This document shows positions 56,778 to 64,000 of a stretch of DNA of 64,000 nucleotides, piece after piece. The position numbers and the translations under genes are program-made. How positions within the stretch are numbered: position 1 is the first letter of the stretch; each line of letters begins with the position of its first letter. Source of the stretch: Allostella vacuolata. GTDB taxonomy: Bacteria; Pseudomonadota; Alphaproteobacteria; ATCC43930; Allostellaceae. The notes beneath the pieces were generated by a model that worked only from the letters and a program-made list of their open reading frames with translations, had not been told where the DNA came from and did not search any database. The DNA is taken from positions 3,869,388 through 3,933,387 of the forward strand of contig AP019702.1 in assembly GCA_006739055.1 (NCBI GenBank), given 5' to 3'.

Positions 56778-57983
56778 CTAGCGGCTGTAGATGATCGACA
56801 CGGCCTTGCCGGCCACGTCCGAGGAGTAGTGGACGTTGCGGCAGTTCTCGACCTGGCGGTCGCCGCACTCGCCGCGCACCTGGCGCACGCATTCGATCTG
56901 GTGCGCCCAGCCTTGCATGTAGGTCTCGGACAGGTGGCCGCCGCTGGTGTTGGTCGGCATCTTCCCGCCCGGGCCGACCCCGGATTCGCGCAGGAACTTG
57001 CCCGCCTCGCCGACCGCGCAGTAGCCGTAGCCCTCCAGCGCCAGCGGCACGTGCACCGAGAAGCTGTCATAGACCTGGAACACGTCCATGTCCTTCGGGC
57101 CCATGCCGGCCATGTCGAAGACCTGCCGGGCGACCGCCTGCTGGGCGGGCAAATAGAAGTCGGTCAGGCGCGGCTCCAGGCTGGTGGCGCCGTGGTTGAG
57201 GTCGGAGCGCCCCGCCGCCTCGATATAGACCGGCCTGGACGAGATCTTCCGGGCGATGCTGGCCTCGGCGATGATCAGCGCCACGCCGCCATCGTTGATC
57301 AGGCAGTAGTCGAAGAGGTGCAAGGGCTCGCAGACGTAGCGCGACGCCATGTAGTCGTCGACGGTGATGCGCTCGCGCATGATGGCGTTGGGGTTGAGCG
57401 AGGACCAGCCGCGCTGCGCCACGGCCACCTCGCCCAGATCGCGCTCGGTGAAGCCGTGGGCGTGCTTGTAGGCCTGGAGCGTCAGGGCATAGAGCGCGCC
57501 CTGCGAGGTCAGGCCCCAGGGCGCGTGGTAGACGTAGGACAGGAAGGCGCTGCCGCCCATCGCCTCCGGCCCGCCATACTGCGTGCCGACCGAGCGCTGG
57601 TCGTTGCCGTAGACCAGCGCCACCACGTCGGCGAAGCCGCTCTCGACCGCCATCACCGCCTGCAGCACCGACAGGACGGCGTCCGCCTGGTCGCCCCAGC
57701 GCGGGTTGATGCCGAGCAGCTCGCCCATCCGCTCGTAGGCGGTGGTCGGTCCGACGATCAGCCCGTCGATCATCGAGCGGTCGATGTCGGCGTCCTTCAG
57801 GGCGTTGGCGAACGCCTCCATCCCGTAGCCGCAGGAATCCGTCGGCTTCTCGCCGGCCCGGGTGCGCTTCCAGTCGCGCACCCAGTCGCTGTGGCCGATG
57901 CCGACCACGGCGGCCGAGCGCCGGAGGCGCGGGTTCGGGTGGCGCCCCGCGCCCGCCTGCTTGGTTTCCGCTGCGCTGGTCAT
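56778..57983 (-). CDS. Thiolase-fold protein (lipid-transfer/SCP-x type) lacking the nucleophilic cysteine
   Basis: A 401-residue thiolase-superfamily protein of the Ltp/SCP-x branch. The C-terminal half has the expected VFQVYDSFSVHV and NTSGGHLSETYMQG, but where thiolases carry the reactive cysteine the sequence reads QADAVLSVLQAV, with no Cys nearby. Homologs of this kind paired with a DUF35 protein, such as Ltp2, act as retro-aldolases rather than thiolases. It is translationally coupled (4-nt overlap) to the CoA-transferase at 57980. A C-C cleavage or condensation on a CoA ester is inferred. Confidence 0.88.
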   Translation of the reverse strand: MTSAAETKQAGAGRHPNPRLRRSAAVVGIGHSDWVRDWKRTRAGEKPTDSCGYGMEAFANALKDADIDRSMIDGLIVGPTTAYERMGELLGINPRWGDQADAVLSVLQAVMAVESGFADVVALVYGNDQRSVGTQYGGPEAMGGSAFLSYVYHAPWGLTSQGALYALTLQAYKHAHGFTERDLGEVAVAQRGWSSLNPNAIMRERITVDDYMASRYVCEPLHLFDYCLINDGGVALIIAEASIARKISSRPVYIEAAGRSDLNHGATSLEPRLTDFYLPAQQAVARQVFDMAGMGPKDMDVFQVYDSFSVHVPLALEGYGYCAVGEAGKFLRESGVGPGGKMPTNTSGGHLSETYMQGWAHQIECVRQVRGECGDRQVENCRNVHYSSDVAGKAVSIIYSR

Positions 57984-59197
57984 CCGAGGATTCCCCGATC
58001 GTTCAGTTCCTTGACCCGTTCCTCGGACAGCCCGAGGACGCCGGTCAGAATTTCATGGGTGTGCTCGCCGAAGAGCGGCTGGCGCTTCAGCTCGATACGC
58101 TCGCCGTCCAGCTTGTAGGGCGGCGCGGTGAAGAGCGCCGGCCCGATCTCCGGATGGTCGAGGGTCTGCCAGTAGCCGCGGGCGGCGAGCTGCGGGTCGT
58201 CCTCGATCAGGTCCTTCGAGCAGGCGACCGGGGCCGCCGCGACGCCCGCCTTCTGCAGGACGGACGCGACCTCGGCCGGCGTCTGCCCCGCGGTCCAGGC
58301 GCCGACCGCCGCCTCCAGCTCGTCGATCGCGGCGAGCCGGCCCTGGGCGGTGCGCAGGTCGGCGCGGCCGGCCAGATCCTGGCGGCCCATGGCGGCGGCC
58401 AGCGCCAGCCACTCGGCATCGCCCTCGACCGCGATCGCGCACCAGGAATCCTCCCCCTGGCAGCGGAAGATGTTGTGCGGGGCATGCTCGCGCGAGCGGT
58501 TGCCGACCTGCGGCGGCTCGCGACCGGACGCGGCGGCCTCGACCAGGGCCGGGCCGACGAAGTTGGCCGTCGATTCGATCTGCGACAGGTCGATCTTCAT
58601 GCCCCGGCCGGTGTGCCGGCGGTAGCGCAGGGCGGCCAGCACGGCGAAGGCGGCGTGGTAGGGGTTGGCGGCATGGTCAGGATAGTGGGTGCCGGGACCG
58701 ACCGGGTCGTTCGGGCCGTAGGCGGTCATCCACATCAGGCCGGTCACCGCGCTGATGGTCATGCCGACGCCGAGCAGCGAGGACAGCGGCCCGTCCTCGC
58801 CGTACATCGGCATGGCGAGATAGATGATGTCCGGCTTGATCTTCTTCAGCTCGTCGTAGCCGAGCCCGAGCCGCTCCATGGCGCCCGGGCCGAAATTGTT
58901 GCTGACGACGTCCGACTGGGCGACCAGGTCGCGGGCCAGCTGGAGGCCTTCCGGCTCCTTGAGGTTGATCGCCACGCTCTTCTTGCCGGTGTTGCGCGAG
59001 GCGAAGTAGCCGCTGCGGTTGATCCCCGGGATGCCGTCCTTGTAGGGGGAGCCGCGGCGGACCGGGTCCGGCCGCGACATGCTCTCGACCTTCAGCACCT
59101 CGGCCCCGAAATCGGAGAAGACCTTGGTGCCGAAGGGACCGGCGCCGGCCCAGGTGAAATCCGCGAAGCGGATGCCGCGAAGGAAGTCGGGTCGCAT
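57980..59197 (-). CDS. Family III CoA-transferase homolog lacking catalytic aspartate
   Basis: A 405-residue CaiB/BaiF-fold protein. The fold marks are clear (FADFTWAGAGPFGTKVFSDF, EVLKVESMSRPD), but the catalytic stretch reads SLLGVGMTISAVTG, placing Gly145 where the aspartyl nucleophile belongs. It may be a structural subunit pairing with one of the other two transferases, as described for the BbsEF-type heteromers. It lies between the third transferase (17 nt upstream) and the thiolase-like gene (overlapping). DNA reading supports the residue; no frameshift is seen. Confidence 0.9.
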   Translation of the reverse strand: MRPDFLRGIRFADFTWAGAGPFGTKVFSDFGAEVLKVESMSRPDPVRRGSPYKDGIPGINRSGYFASRNTGKKSVAINLKEPEGLQLARDLVAQSDVVSNNFGPGAMERLGLGYDELKKIKPDIIYLAMPMYGEDGPLSSLLGVGMTISAVTGLMWMTAYGPNDPVGPGTHYPDHAANPYHAAFAVLAALRYRRHTGRGMKIDLSQIESTANFVGPALVEAAASGREPPQVGNRSREHAPHNIFRCQGEDSWCAIAVEGDAEWLALAAAMGRQDLAGRADLRTAQGRLAAIDELEAAVGAWTAGQTPAEVASVLQKAGVAAAPVACSKDLIEDDPQLAARGYWQTLDHPEIGPALFTAPPYKLDGERIELKRQPLFGEHTHEILTGVLGLSEERVKELNDRGILG

Positions 59198-59214
59198 GAT
59201 CCTGCCCTTTCCGT

Positions 59215-60348
59215 TCAGCCGCGCGCGCCGAGTGCCGGTGCGGGCGTCGCCGCCCAGACCGGCTCGGACATCTTGTAGGGGGCGCCCGGGAACTGCACCG
59301 GCCGCTCGAACCGCGGATCGGCCATCTGGATGAAATAGTTGCGATAGGCGAGCTGGCGGTCGCCCAGGACGTCGCCGATGCGGGCCACCGGGGCCATGAC
59401 CACCTTGCGCTTCAGCGCCTGGGCCAGCAGCTCCTCGCGGGTGTAGTCGGCGATGAACGCCTCGAACAGCGGCCGGAACAGCGCCTTGGCCTCGGCCGTC
59501 TGGCGCCAGCGCCGGTCGAGCCAGCGCTCCTTGCCGAACTCCGCCAGGGACGGGTGGCTGGTCTCGCCCATCCAGGCCAGGAGCTGCTTCCAGGAGATGC
59601 CGAGCGTCGGCGGCGAGGCCAGGAAGACCTTGCCGTCCTTGCAGGAATAGATGTCCTCGCTGGCATCGCGGGTGCCCTCGCCGGCGCGATGCGAGATCCG
59701 CCGCTCGAGGTCATAGACCTGCAGCGCGTTCTGCAGCGAATGGGCGATGCATTCCTGGGCCGACACGTCGACGACGTGCCCGGTGCCGCCGGTCTCGGCA
59801 TCGACCAGACACATGGCGGTCGCGACCGCGGCATAGACGGACGTGATCATAACCGACTGGTCGACCGGCAGGCGCAGGGGCGGCTCGCCCTCGCGCCCGG
59901 TCATCCAGGCGATGCCGCCGGCCGCCTGCAGCACGAGGTCGCTGGATGGCGCCTGCTCCATCGGGCCGCCCATGCCATAGGGGGAAACGATGGTGACGAC
60001 GGCCTGCGGGTTCTGCGCGCGCACCCATGCCAGCTCGTCGGCGAGCGGCGCCCCGCGCTCCAGGAACACGACGTGCGCGTCCTTGGCCATGGCGGCGAAG
60101 GTCGCCCGCCCCTTCTCGGCCGCGAGGTCGAGCACGATGCTGCGCTTGCTCGCGTTGAAGAAGCTGAAGGCATAGTCCGGGCTGTTGCGCCCGGGCTGGT
60201 CCGCCTGGCGGCGGTCGGGCAGGCCCTCCGGCGGCTCGACCCGGATCACCTCGGCGCCGAGATCCCCGAACAGCCGGGTCGCATAGCGGCCGAGGTTGTA
60301 TGTGAGGTCGAGAATGCGGATTCCCGAGTACGGGCGAAACGCTTCCAT
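59215..60348 (-). CDS. Family III CoA-transferase (CaiB/BaiF type)
   Basis: A 377-residue CoA-transferase with the aspartate nucleophile in place (D137 in APSSDLVLQAAGG). LDLTYNLGRYATRLFGDLG and EVIRVEPPEG are the usual N-terminal marks. ATG at 60348 is chosen; a GTG one codon earlier is possible. It is the first gene of the operon and starts 240 nt from the divergent GntR-type gene, with an operator palindrome between. It may form an active/inactive pair with the Asp-less homolog just downstream. Confidence 0.92.
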   Translation of the reverse strand: MEAFRPYSGIRILDLTYNLGRYATRLFGDLGAEVIRVEPPEGLPDRRQADQPGRNSPDYAFSFFNASKRSIVLDLAAEKGRATFAAMAKDAHVVFLERGAPLADELAWVRAQNPQAVVTIVSPYGMGGPMEQAPSSDLVLQAAGGIAWMTGREGEPPLRLPVDQSVMITSVYAAVATAMCLVDAETGGTGHVVDVSAQECIAHSLQNALQVYDLERRISHRAGEGTRDASEDIYSCKDGKVFLASPPTLGISWKQLLAWMGETSHPSLAEFGKERWLDRRWRQTAEAKALFRPLFEAFIADYTREELLAQALKRKVVMAPVARIGDVLGDRQLAYRNYFIQMADPRFERPVQFPGAPYKMSEPVWAATPAPALGARG

Positions 60349-60424
60349 CACCTGGATTCCTTGGTTTGGCTAGCCGGGCACGGGCGTGCCGCCGGGGCCG
60401 GTCGGCAGTGCTCGACAATTTGGC

Positions 60425-60442
60425 TATAAAATATATTCTGTA
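60425..60442. promoter_or_regulatory. Predicted operator/promoter of the CoA operon and gntR
   Basis: TATAAAATATATTCTGTA is an 18-bp palindrome (14 of 18 positions symmetric, core AATATATT) in an AT-rich island between divergent genes. It fits an FCD/GntR operator and could overlap the -10 region of the CoA operon. The remaining ~145 nt to the regulator start show no other clear element. Confidence 0.6.
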
Positions 60443-60587
60443 TCGGAGAAGACCAAGCGGAAATCCCACCGCCATCCCGGTGGATGCGCTGCCCTGCCCC
60501 ACCCGGCATGGGCGCGAAAGATCGGGAAATTCCGCTAGAATGGACGGCCACGGCATGAGCCAGCCCAAACGAACCGAGCGTACCGCC

Positions 60588-61289
60588 ATGTCCTTCAAGA
60601 CCAAGCAGGATCAGGTTGCCGACATCCTGCGGGAACGCGTCATCTCCGGCGTCTACGGGCGCGGCACCAAGCTGAAGCAGTCCGAGATCGCCGAGGAGCT
60701 GGGCGTCTCGATCACCCCGGTGCGCGAGGCCCTGCACATCCTGGAGGCCGAGGGCTACATCTCCGGCCTGTCCCATCGCGGGCTGCTGGTGCCGCACTTC
60801 GTCCCGGCCGCGACCCAGGAGATCTTCGAGCTGCGCCTGATGCTGGAGCGCGACCTGACCGCGCACGCCGTGCCGAACGTCACGCCGGAGCACCTGGCCG
60901 AGCTGCGGAGCTTCCAGAACGTGGTGTCCGAGATCAGCCGCGGCCGCGACCGCCTGGCCACCCGGACCGCCAACTTCCGCTTCCATTTCCGGCTCTACGA
61001 GCTGGCCGGCCGGCCGCAGACGCTGAGCTTCGTGCGCGTCCTGTGGGCCAAGTACCCCTTCATCTACCAGGAACTGGGCGGCCGCCGGATGCACCACATC
61101 GAGGAGCATGAGCGGTTTCTCGACCGGGTTGCGGCCGGCGATCGCGATGGGGCGGTCGAGGCGATGGTCGATCATATCCGCAGCGGCTGGAACGAGTTGC
61201 ACAAGCATGGCTGGCTCAACGGGGAGCCGCCGGCGCCGGAGCATGGCGATGGCGGCGAGGACCGGCGGAAGCTGGCCGGGGTCGACTGA
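60588..61289 (+). CDS. GntR-family regulator with FCD domain
   Basis: A 233-residue regulator: winged helix at ~5-70 (KLKQSEIAEELGVSITPVRE) and an all-helical FCD ligand-binding domain at ~80-215. The metal/ligand-binding pattern includes histidines in FHFRLYELAG and HHIEEHERFLDRV. ATG at 60588 gives the usual length; in-frame ATGs at 60540 and 60555 are possible. FCD proteins generally sense a small carboxylic acid and repress a divergent catabolic operon, here the nine-gene CoA operon. It also sits between that operon and the second importer. Confidence 0.92.
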   Translation: MSFKTKQDQVADILRERVISGVYGRGTKLKQSEIAEELGVSITPVREALHILEAEGYISGLSHRGLLVPHFVPAATQEIFELRLMLERDLTAHAVPNVTPEHLAELRSFQNVVSEISRGRDRLATRTANFRFHFRLYELAGRPQTLSFVRVLWAKYPFIYQELGGRRMHHIEEHERFLDRVAAGDRDGAVEAMVDHIRSGWNELHKHGWLNGEPPAPEHGDGGEDRRKLAGVD

Positions 61290-61329
61290 GCGTCCCCGGC
61301 CCTTTCCCTACACCGGCCAGACCCCTTCC

Positions 61330-62904
61330 CTATTTCTCGGCCAGCCAGACGTCGCCCAGATCCTGGTAGATCATGTGGGTGGGCGACATGGTCCAACCCT
61401 GGACGCGGTCGTTCATGACCACGATGCGCTGCCACCACAGCAGCGGCACCGAGTAGGCCTGCTCGAACAGCCGCTTCTCGAAGCGCCGGACCAGCGCGAT
61501 GCGCTTGGCCTTGTCGGCGGTGCGCGCCTGCTCGTCGAACAGCGCGTCCAGCTCGCGATCGGTCGCCCGGTGCACCGCCACCGGCGAACGGTCATAGGAC
61601 GCGTATTTGTAGAGGACGTTCGAGGGGTCGTCGCTGAACTGGGTGAAGCTGTCGATGAAGGCTTCGAACTGGCCGCTGTTCTGCAGCGAGTACCAGCTCG
61701 CCAGCTCGACCTGCTGGTGCTCGGCCTTGACCCCGATCTGGCGCCACTGGTCGATCACGAAGATGCCGGCGGTGACGTAGGGCGCGATGTTGCGGTCCAT
61801 CAGCGTCAGCGTCAGGTTCTCCTGGCCGGCCTCCTTGAGCAGGCGACGGGCCTCGGCCCGGTTGGCGGCCATGTCGCGGCCATAGCCCGGCCACTGCTCC
61901 ATCTCCTTGGGGCTGGCCGACCACTCGCTGCCGGGGCGGACCAGGCCACCCGGGACGCCGAGCGAGGAGATCTTGCTGAGCGAGGCCGAGCCGCCCCAGC
62001 GGTCGATCGCCAGCGACAGGGCGCGGCGCACCCGCGGGTCGTCGAACGGCTTCTTCTCGGTGTTGAAGGTGACGATCATGTGCAGGAGCCAGCTCGACTC
62101 CTGGACCTTGGCGTCCTTGCCGAGCGCGCGGACGATCCGGTCGCGTTCGGTCGGCGAGAAGCCACGGAACTCGGCGTCGACCTGCCGGCCGGCGAGCGCG
62201 TTGGTCATCGCCGAGGAGGACATGGTGACGGCGCGGAAGCCGTCGAGATAGGGATGGCCCTTGCGGAAATAGTCCTCGAACCGCTCGCCGCGCCAGTGGG
62301 AGCCGGCGACGTGCTCGACGAACTTGAAGGGCCCGGTGCCCATCACGTTCTTGGCCGGGAAGTTCGGGTCCTGCTTCAGCTTCGCCGCGCTGTAGACGCA
62401 ATTCCACGGCGAGGCGAAGTTGGTCATCATCGAGGCGTCGACCTCCTTCATCTTGAAGACGACGGTCTGCGGGTCGGGGGTCTCGACCGAGGCCACCTTC
62501 ACGAAGGACGACTGACGGTTGGAGATCACCCCGTCGGGCGGGTTGATGATCCGGTCGTAGGTCGCCTTGAGGTCGGCCGAGGTCAGCACCGAGCCGTCGT
62601 GGAACTTGACGTTGGGGCGCAGCTTGAAGGTGTAGGTCAGGCTGTCGGGGGAGACCGTCCAGCTCTCGGCCAGATCGCCCACGATGTTGGGATAGTTGCC
62701 CGGCTCGAACTTCATCAGGGTCGAGTAGTGCGGCGCCACGCGCTGCATGACCGCGAAGGTGCCGGTGGCATGGCAGTCGTAGGTCGGCGGCTCGGCCGCG
62801 ATCGCCCAGTTGAGGACGCCGCCGCGACGCGGGGTCTCCGTCTGGGCCGCCGCCGGCAGGGCCAGCAGGACGGCCGCCGCGGACAGCAATGTCAGCGCTT
62901 TCAT
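61330..62904 (-). CDS. Family 5 ABC transporter substrate-binding protein (second importer)
   Basis: A 524-residue periplasmic receptor with a signal peptide ending near LPAAAQ and the mature start RRGGVLNWAIAAEPPTYDCH. It is closest to the receptor at 52607 (PTYDCHA, VKFHDGSVLTSADLKATYDR, FVEHVAGSHW). GGGAGGG lies 5 nt before the ATG at 62904. It belongs with the permeases at 62979 and 63895 and converges on the GntR-type gene 40 nt away. Two such receptors around one CoA operon suggest a shared importer serving related acids or peptides. The ligand is unknown. Confidence 0.93.
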   Translation of the reverse strand: MKALTLLSAAAVLLALPAAAQTETPRRGGVLNWAIAAEPPTYDCHATGTFAVMQRVAPHYSTLMKFEPGNYPNIVGDLAESWTVSPDSLTYTFKLRPNVKFHDGSVLTSADLKATYDRIINPPDGVISNRQSSFVKVASVETPDPQTVVFKMKEVDASMMTNFASPWNCVYSAAKLKQDPNFPAKNVMGTGPFKFVEHVAGSHWRGERFEDYFRKGHPYLDGFRAVTMSSSAMTNALAGRQVDAEFRGFSPTERDRIVRALGKDAKVQESSWLLHMIVTFNTEKKPFDDPRVRRALSLAIDRWGGSASLSKISSLGVPGGLVRPGSEWSASPKEMEQWPGYGRDMAANRAEARRLLKEAGQENLTLTLMDRNIAPYVTAGIFVIDQWRQIGVKAEHQQVELASWYSLQNSGQFEAFIDSFTQFSDDPSNVLYKYASYDRSPVAVHRATDRELDALFDEQARTADKAKRIALVRRFEKRLFEQAYSVPLLWWQRIVVMNDRVQGWTMSPTHMIYQDLGDVWLAEK

Positions 62905-62978
62905 GAAACTCCCTCCCAATAGTGGATGGCACGGGCCCGCGCGCGCATGCGCGGGCCGCCGAGCCTACGGTTCGAGGT

Positions 62979-63881
62979 TCAGGTCTTGAATTTCGGGTCG
63001 AGCCAGTCGCGCAGGGAATCGCCGAACAGGTTGAAGGCGAAGACCGTGAGCGAGATGGCCACCCCCGGGAAGATGATCATCCACGGCGCCTCCTGGTAGA
63101 AATTGGAGGAGTCGCCGGACAGCATCAGGCCCCAGGCCGGCTTGGGCTCGGAGACGCCGAGCCCGAGGAACGACAGGGACGCTTCGAGCAGGATCGCCTG
63201 CGCGACATAGGCCGTCAGCATGATCAGGTAGGGTGCCAGCACGTTCGGCAGCAGGTGGCGGAAGATGATGTGTGCGTCGGAATAGCCGCCGGCGCGCGCG
63301 GCATCGACATAGGGCATCGCGCGGATCGCCAGGGCGGCCGAGCGCACCACCCGGGCGACGCGCGGGATGATCGGGATGGCGATCGCCAGGATCAGGTTGA
63401 TGTCGATGCCGGCGATCGGCTGGCGGCCGACGACGGCGACCACCACCAGCGCCAGCACGATGATCGGGTAGGACAGCAGGATGTCGATGAAGCGCTGGAT
63501 CGTCAGGTCGACCCGGCCGCCGAAATAGGCCGAGCTGACGCCGATGATCGCCCCCAGCGAGCAGCCGACGAAAGACGAGACGAAACCGATCGTCAGCGCC
63601 GTCCGGGCGCCGTAGATGATGCGGGTCATGATGTCGCGGCCGAAGGCGTCGGTGCCGAAGGGATGCTCCCAGGACGGCGCGGTCAGCATCGCCATGAAGT
63701 CGATCGCCTCCGGGTCGTAGGGCGCGATCACGTCGGCGAAGATCGCGGCCGCCGCCATGATCAGGATCACGAGGAGCCCGGCGGCGCCGAGCGGCTGGAA
63801 CCGGATGAAGGCGAGGACCGGGTTGGGCTGGCGCCGGCGGGCGACGGTGGGGGCGCCCGCGTTCTGGTCGATTGCGGTCAT
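62979..63881 (-). CDS. Peptide-type ABC transporter permease (DppC-like)
   Basis: A 300-residue inner-membrane subunit of the DppC family. TM1 lies at ~32-54, followed by the hallmark HPFGTDAFGRDIMTRIIYGA, an EAA loop around DAARAGGYSDAHIIFRHLLP, and the end LRDWLDPKFKT. It lies 13 nt downstream of the DppB-like gene and 74 nt upstream of the receptor gene. It is not interchangeable by sequence with the DppC-like protein at 22222. ATPase genes for this importer are not in the window. Confidence 0.94.
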   Translation of the reverse strand: MTAIDQNAGAPTVARRRQPNPVLAFIRFQPLGAAGLLVILIMAAAAIFADVIAPYDPEAIDFMAMLTAPSWEHPFGTDAFGRDIMTRIIYGARTALTIGFVSSFVGCSLGAIIGVSSAYFGGRVDLTIQRFIDILLSYPIIVLALVVVAVVGRQPIAGIDINLILAIAIPIIPRVARVVRSAALAIRAMPYVDAARAGGYSDAHIIFRHLLPNVLAPYLIMLTAYVAQAILLEASLSFLGLGVSEPKPAWGLMLSGDSSNFYQEAPWMIIFPGVAISLTVFAFNLFGDSLRDWLDPKFKT

Positions 63882-63894
63882 TGGTCGGGCCCCG

Positions 63895-64000
63895 TCAGGC
63901 GAAGCGGATGCGCGGGTCGAGCACGCCGTAGAGCAGGTCGACCAGCAGGTTGACGACGGTGAACATGACGGCGATCAGCAGGACCAGCGTCTGCACGATG
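63895..64000 (-). CDS. Peptide-type ABC transporter permease (DppB-like), C-terminal end only
   Basis: The last ~34 residues of a DppB-like permease; the rest lies beyond the window edge. The visible frame contains a hydrophobic helix (VLLIAVMFTVVNLLVDLLY) and ends VLDPRIRFA, the family's typical C-terminus. It precedes the DppC-like gene in the same operon. Confidence 0.88.
   Translation of the reverse strand, partial: IVQTLVLLIAVMFTVVNLLVDLLYGVLDPRIRFA

Overview
The window is very GC-rich, tightly packed DNA with strong third-position G/C bias, GTG and TTG starts and many solute importers. This suits a chromosome segment of an alphaproteobacterium, most like Rhodospirillales or a related heterotrophic lineage. 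The taxon is an inference from gene style only. No rRNA, tRNA, CRISPR array, phage or insertion-sequence transposase was seen.

Region 1 (1-25980) is dominated by a tandem family of dipeptide/nickel-type (SBP_bac_5) periplasmic binding proteins. It holds seven coding copies (the first cut by the window edge) and one decayed copy at 7770-8474. They are followed by a single ABC core of two permeases and a fused double ATPase (21267-24968) and a beta-lactamase-fold serine hydrolase (24976-25980). Most copies end in their own strong hairpin, and some share a TTGC..-N17/18-TYTACT promoter with the ABC core, so one importer probably serves many separately transcribed receptors. Other genes sit between the copies: a class III aminotransferase with its MocR-type regulator, a DapA-family aldolase/lyase, and an RND efflux pump (adaptor plus pump, no outer-membrane channel).

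Region 2 (25958-32636) carries a HigBA-like toxin-antitoxin pair, RidA and DJ-1/PfpI proteins, a small coiled-coil protein and an isocitrate-lyase/PEP-mutase superfamily enzyme. It ends with a HutC-type GntR regulator divergent from an NMT1/SsuA-type ABC importer.

Region 3 (32676-41378) is a phosphonate region. A LysR regulator is divergent from phnW-phnA-phnY, which convert 2-aminoethylphosphonate to acetate and phosphate via phosphonoacetate. A glutathione transferase and a baeRF protein follow, then a sulfatase-fold enzyme closely resembling phosphonate monoester hydrolases. Two copies of a 99-bp palindromic element lie at 32676 and 39713 and bracket most of this block.

Region 4 (41488-50912) is mixed: an amidohydrolase, envelope proteins (extensin-like lipoprotein, transglutaminase-like protein), a D-cysteine desulfhydrase-type PLP enzyme overlapping an acyl-CoA dehydrogenase gene, a RidA protein, a nuclease-like lipoprotein, a low-affinity iron permease family protein, and small stress-type proteins.

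Region 5 (50919-64000) is a nine-gene minus-strand CoA-ester operon: three family III CoA-transferases, a thiolase-like protein with a DUF35 partner, two CitE-type lyases, a peptide-type binding protein and an SDR. It is divergent from an FCD-type GntR regulator, with a good operator palindrome between them. A second importer (binding protein plus two permeases, one cut by the edge) lies beyond. Three of its enzymes lack the usual catalytic residue (SDR Tyr, one CoA-transferase Asp, thiolase Cys). The layout recalls the bbs benzylsuccinate and steroid side-chain retro-aldolase systems, but the substrate is unknown.
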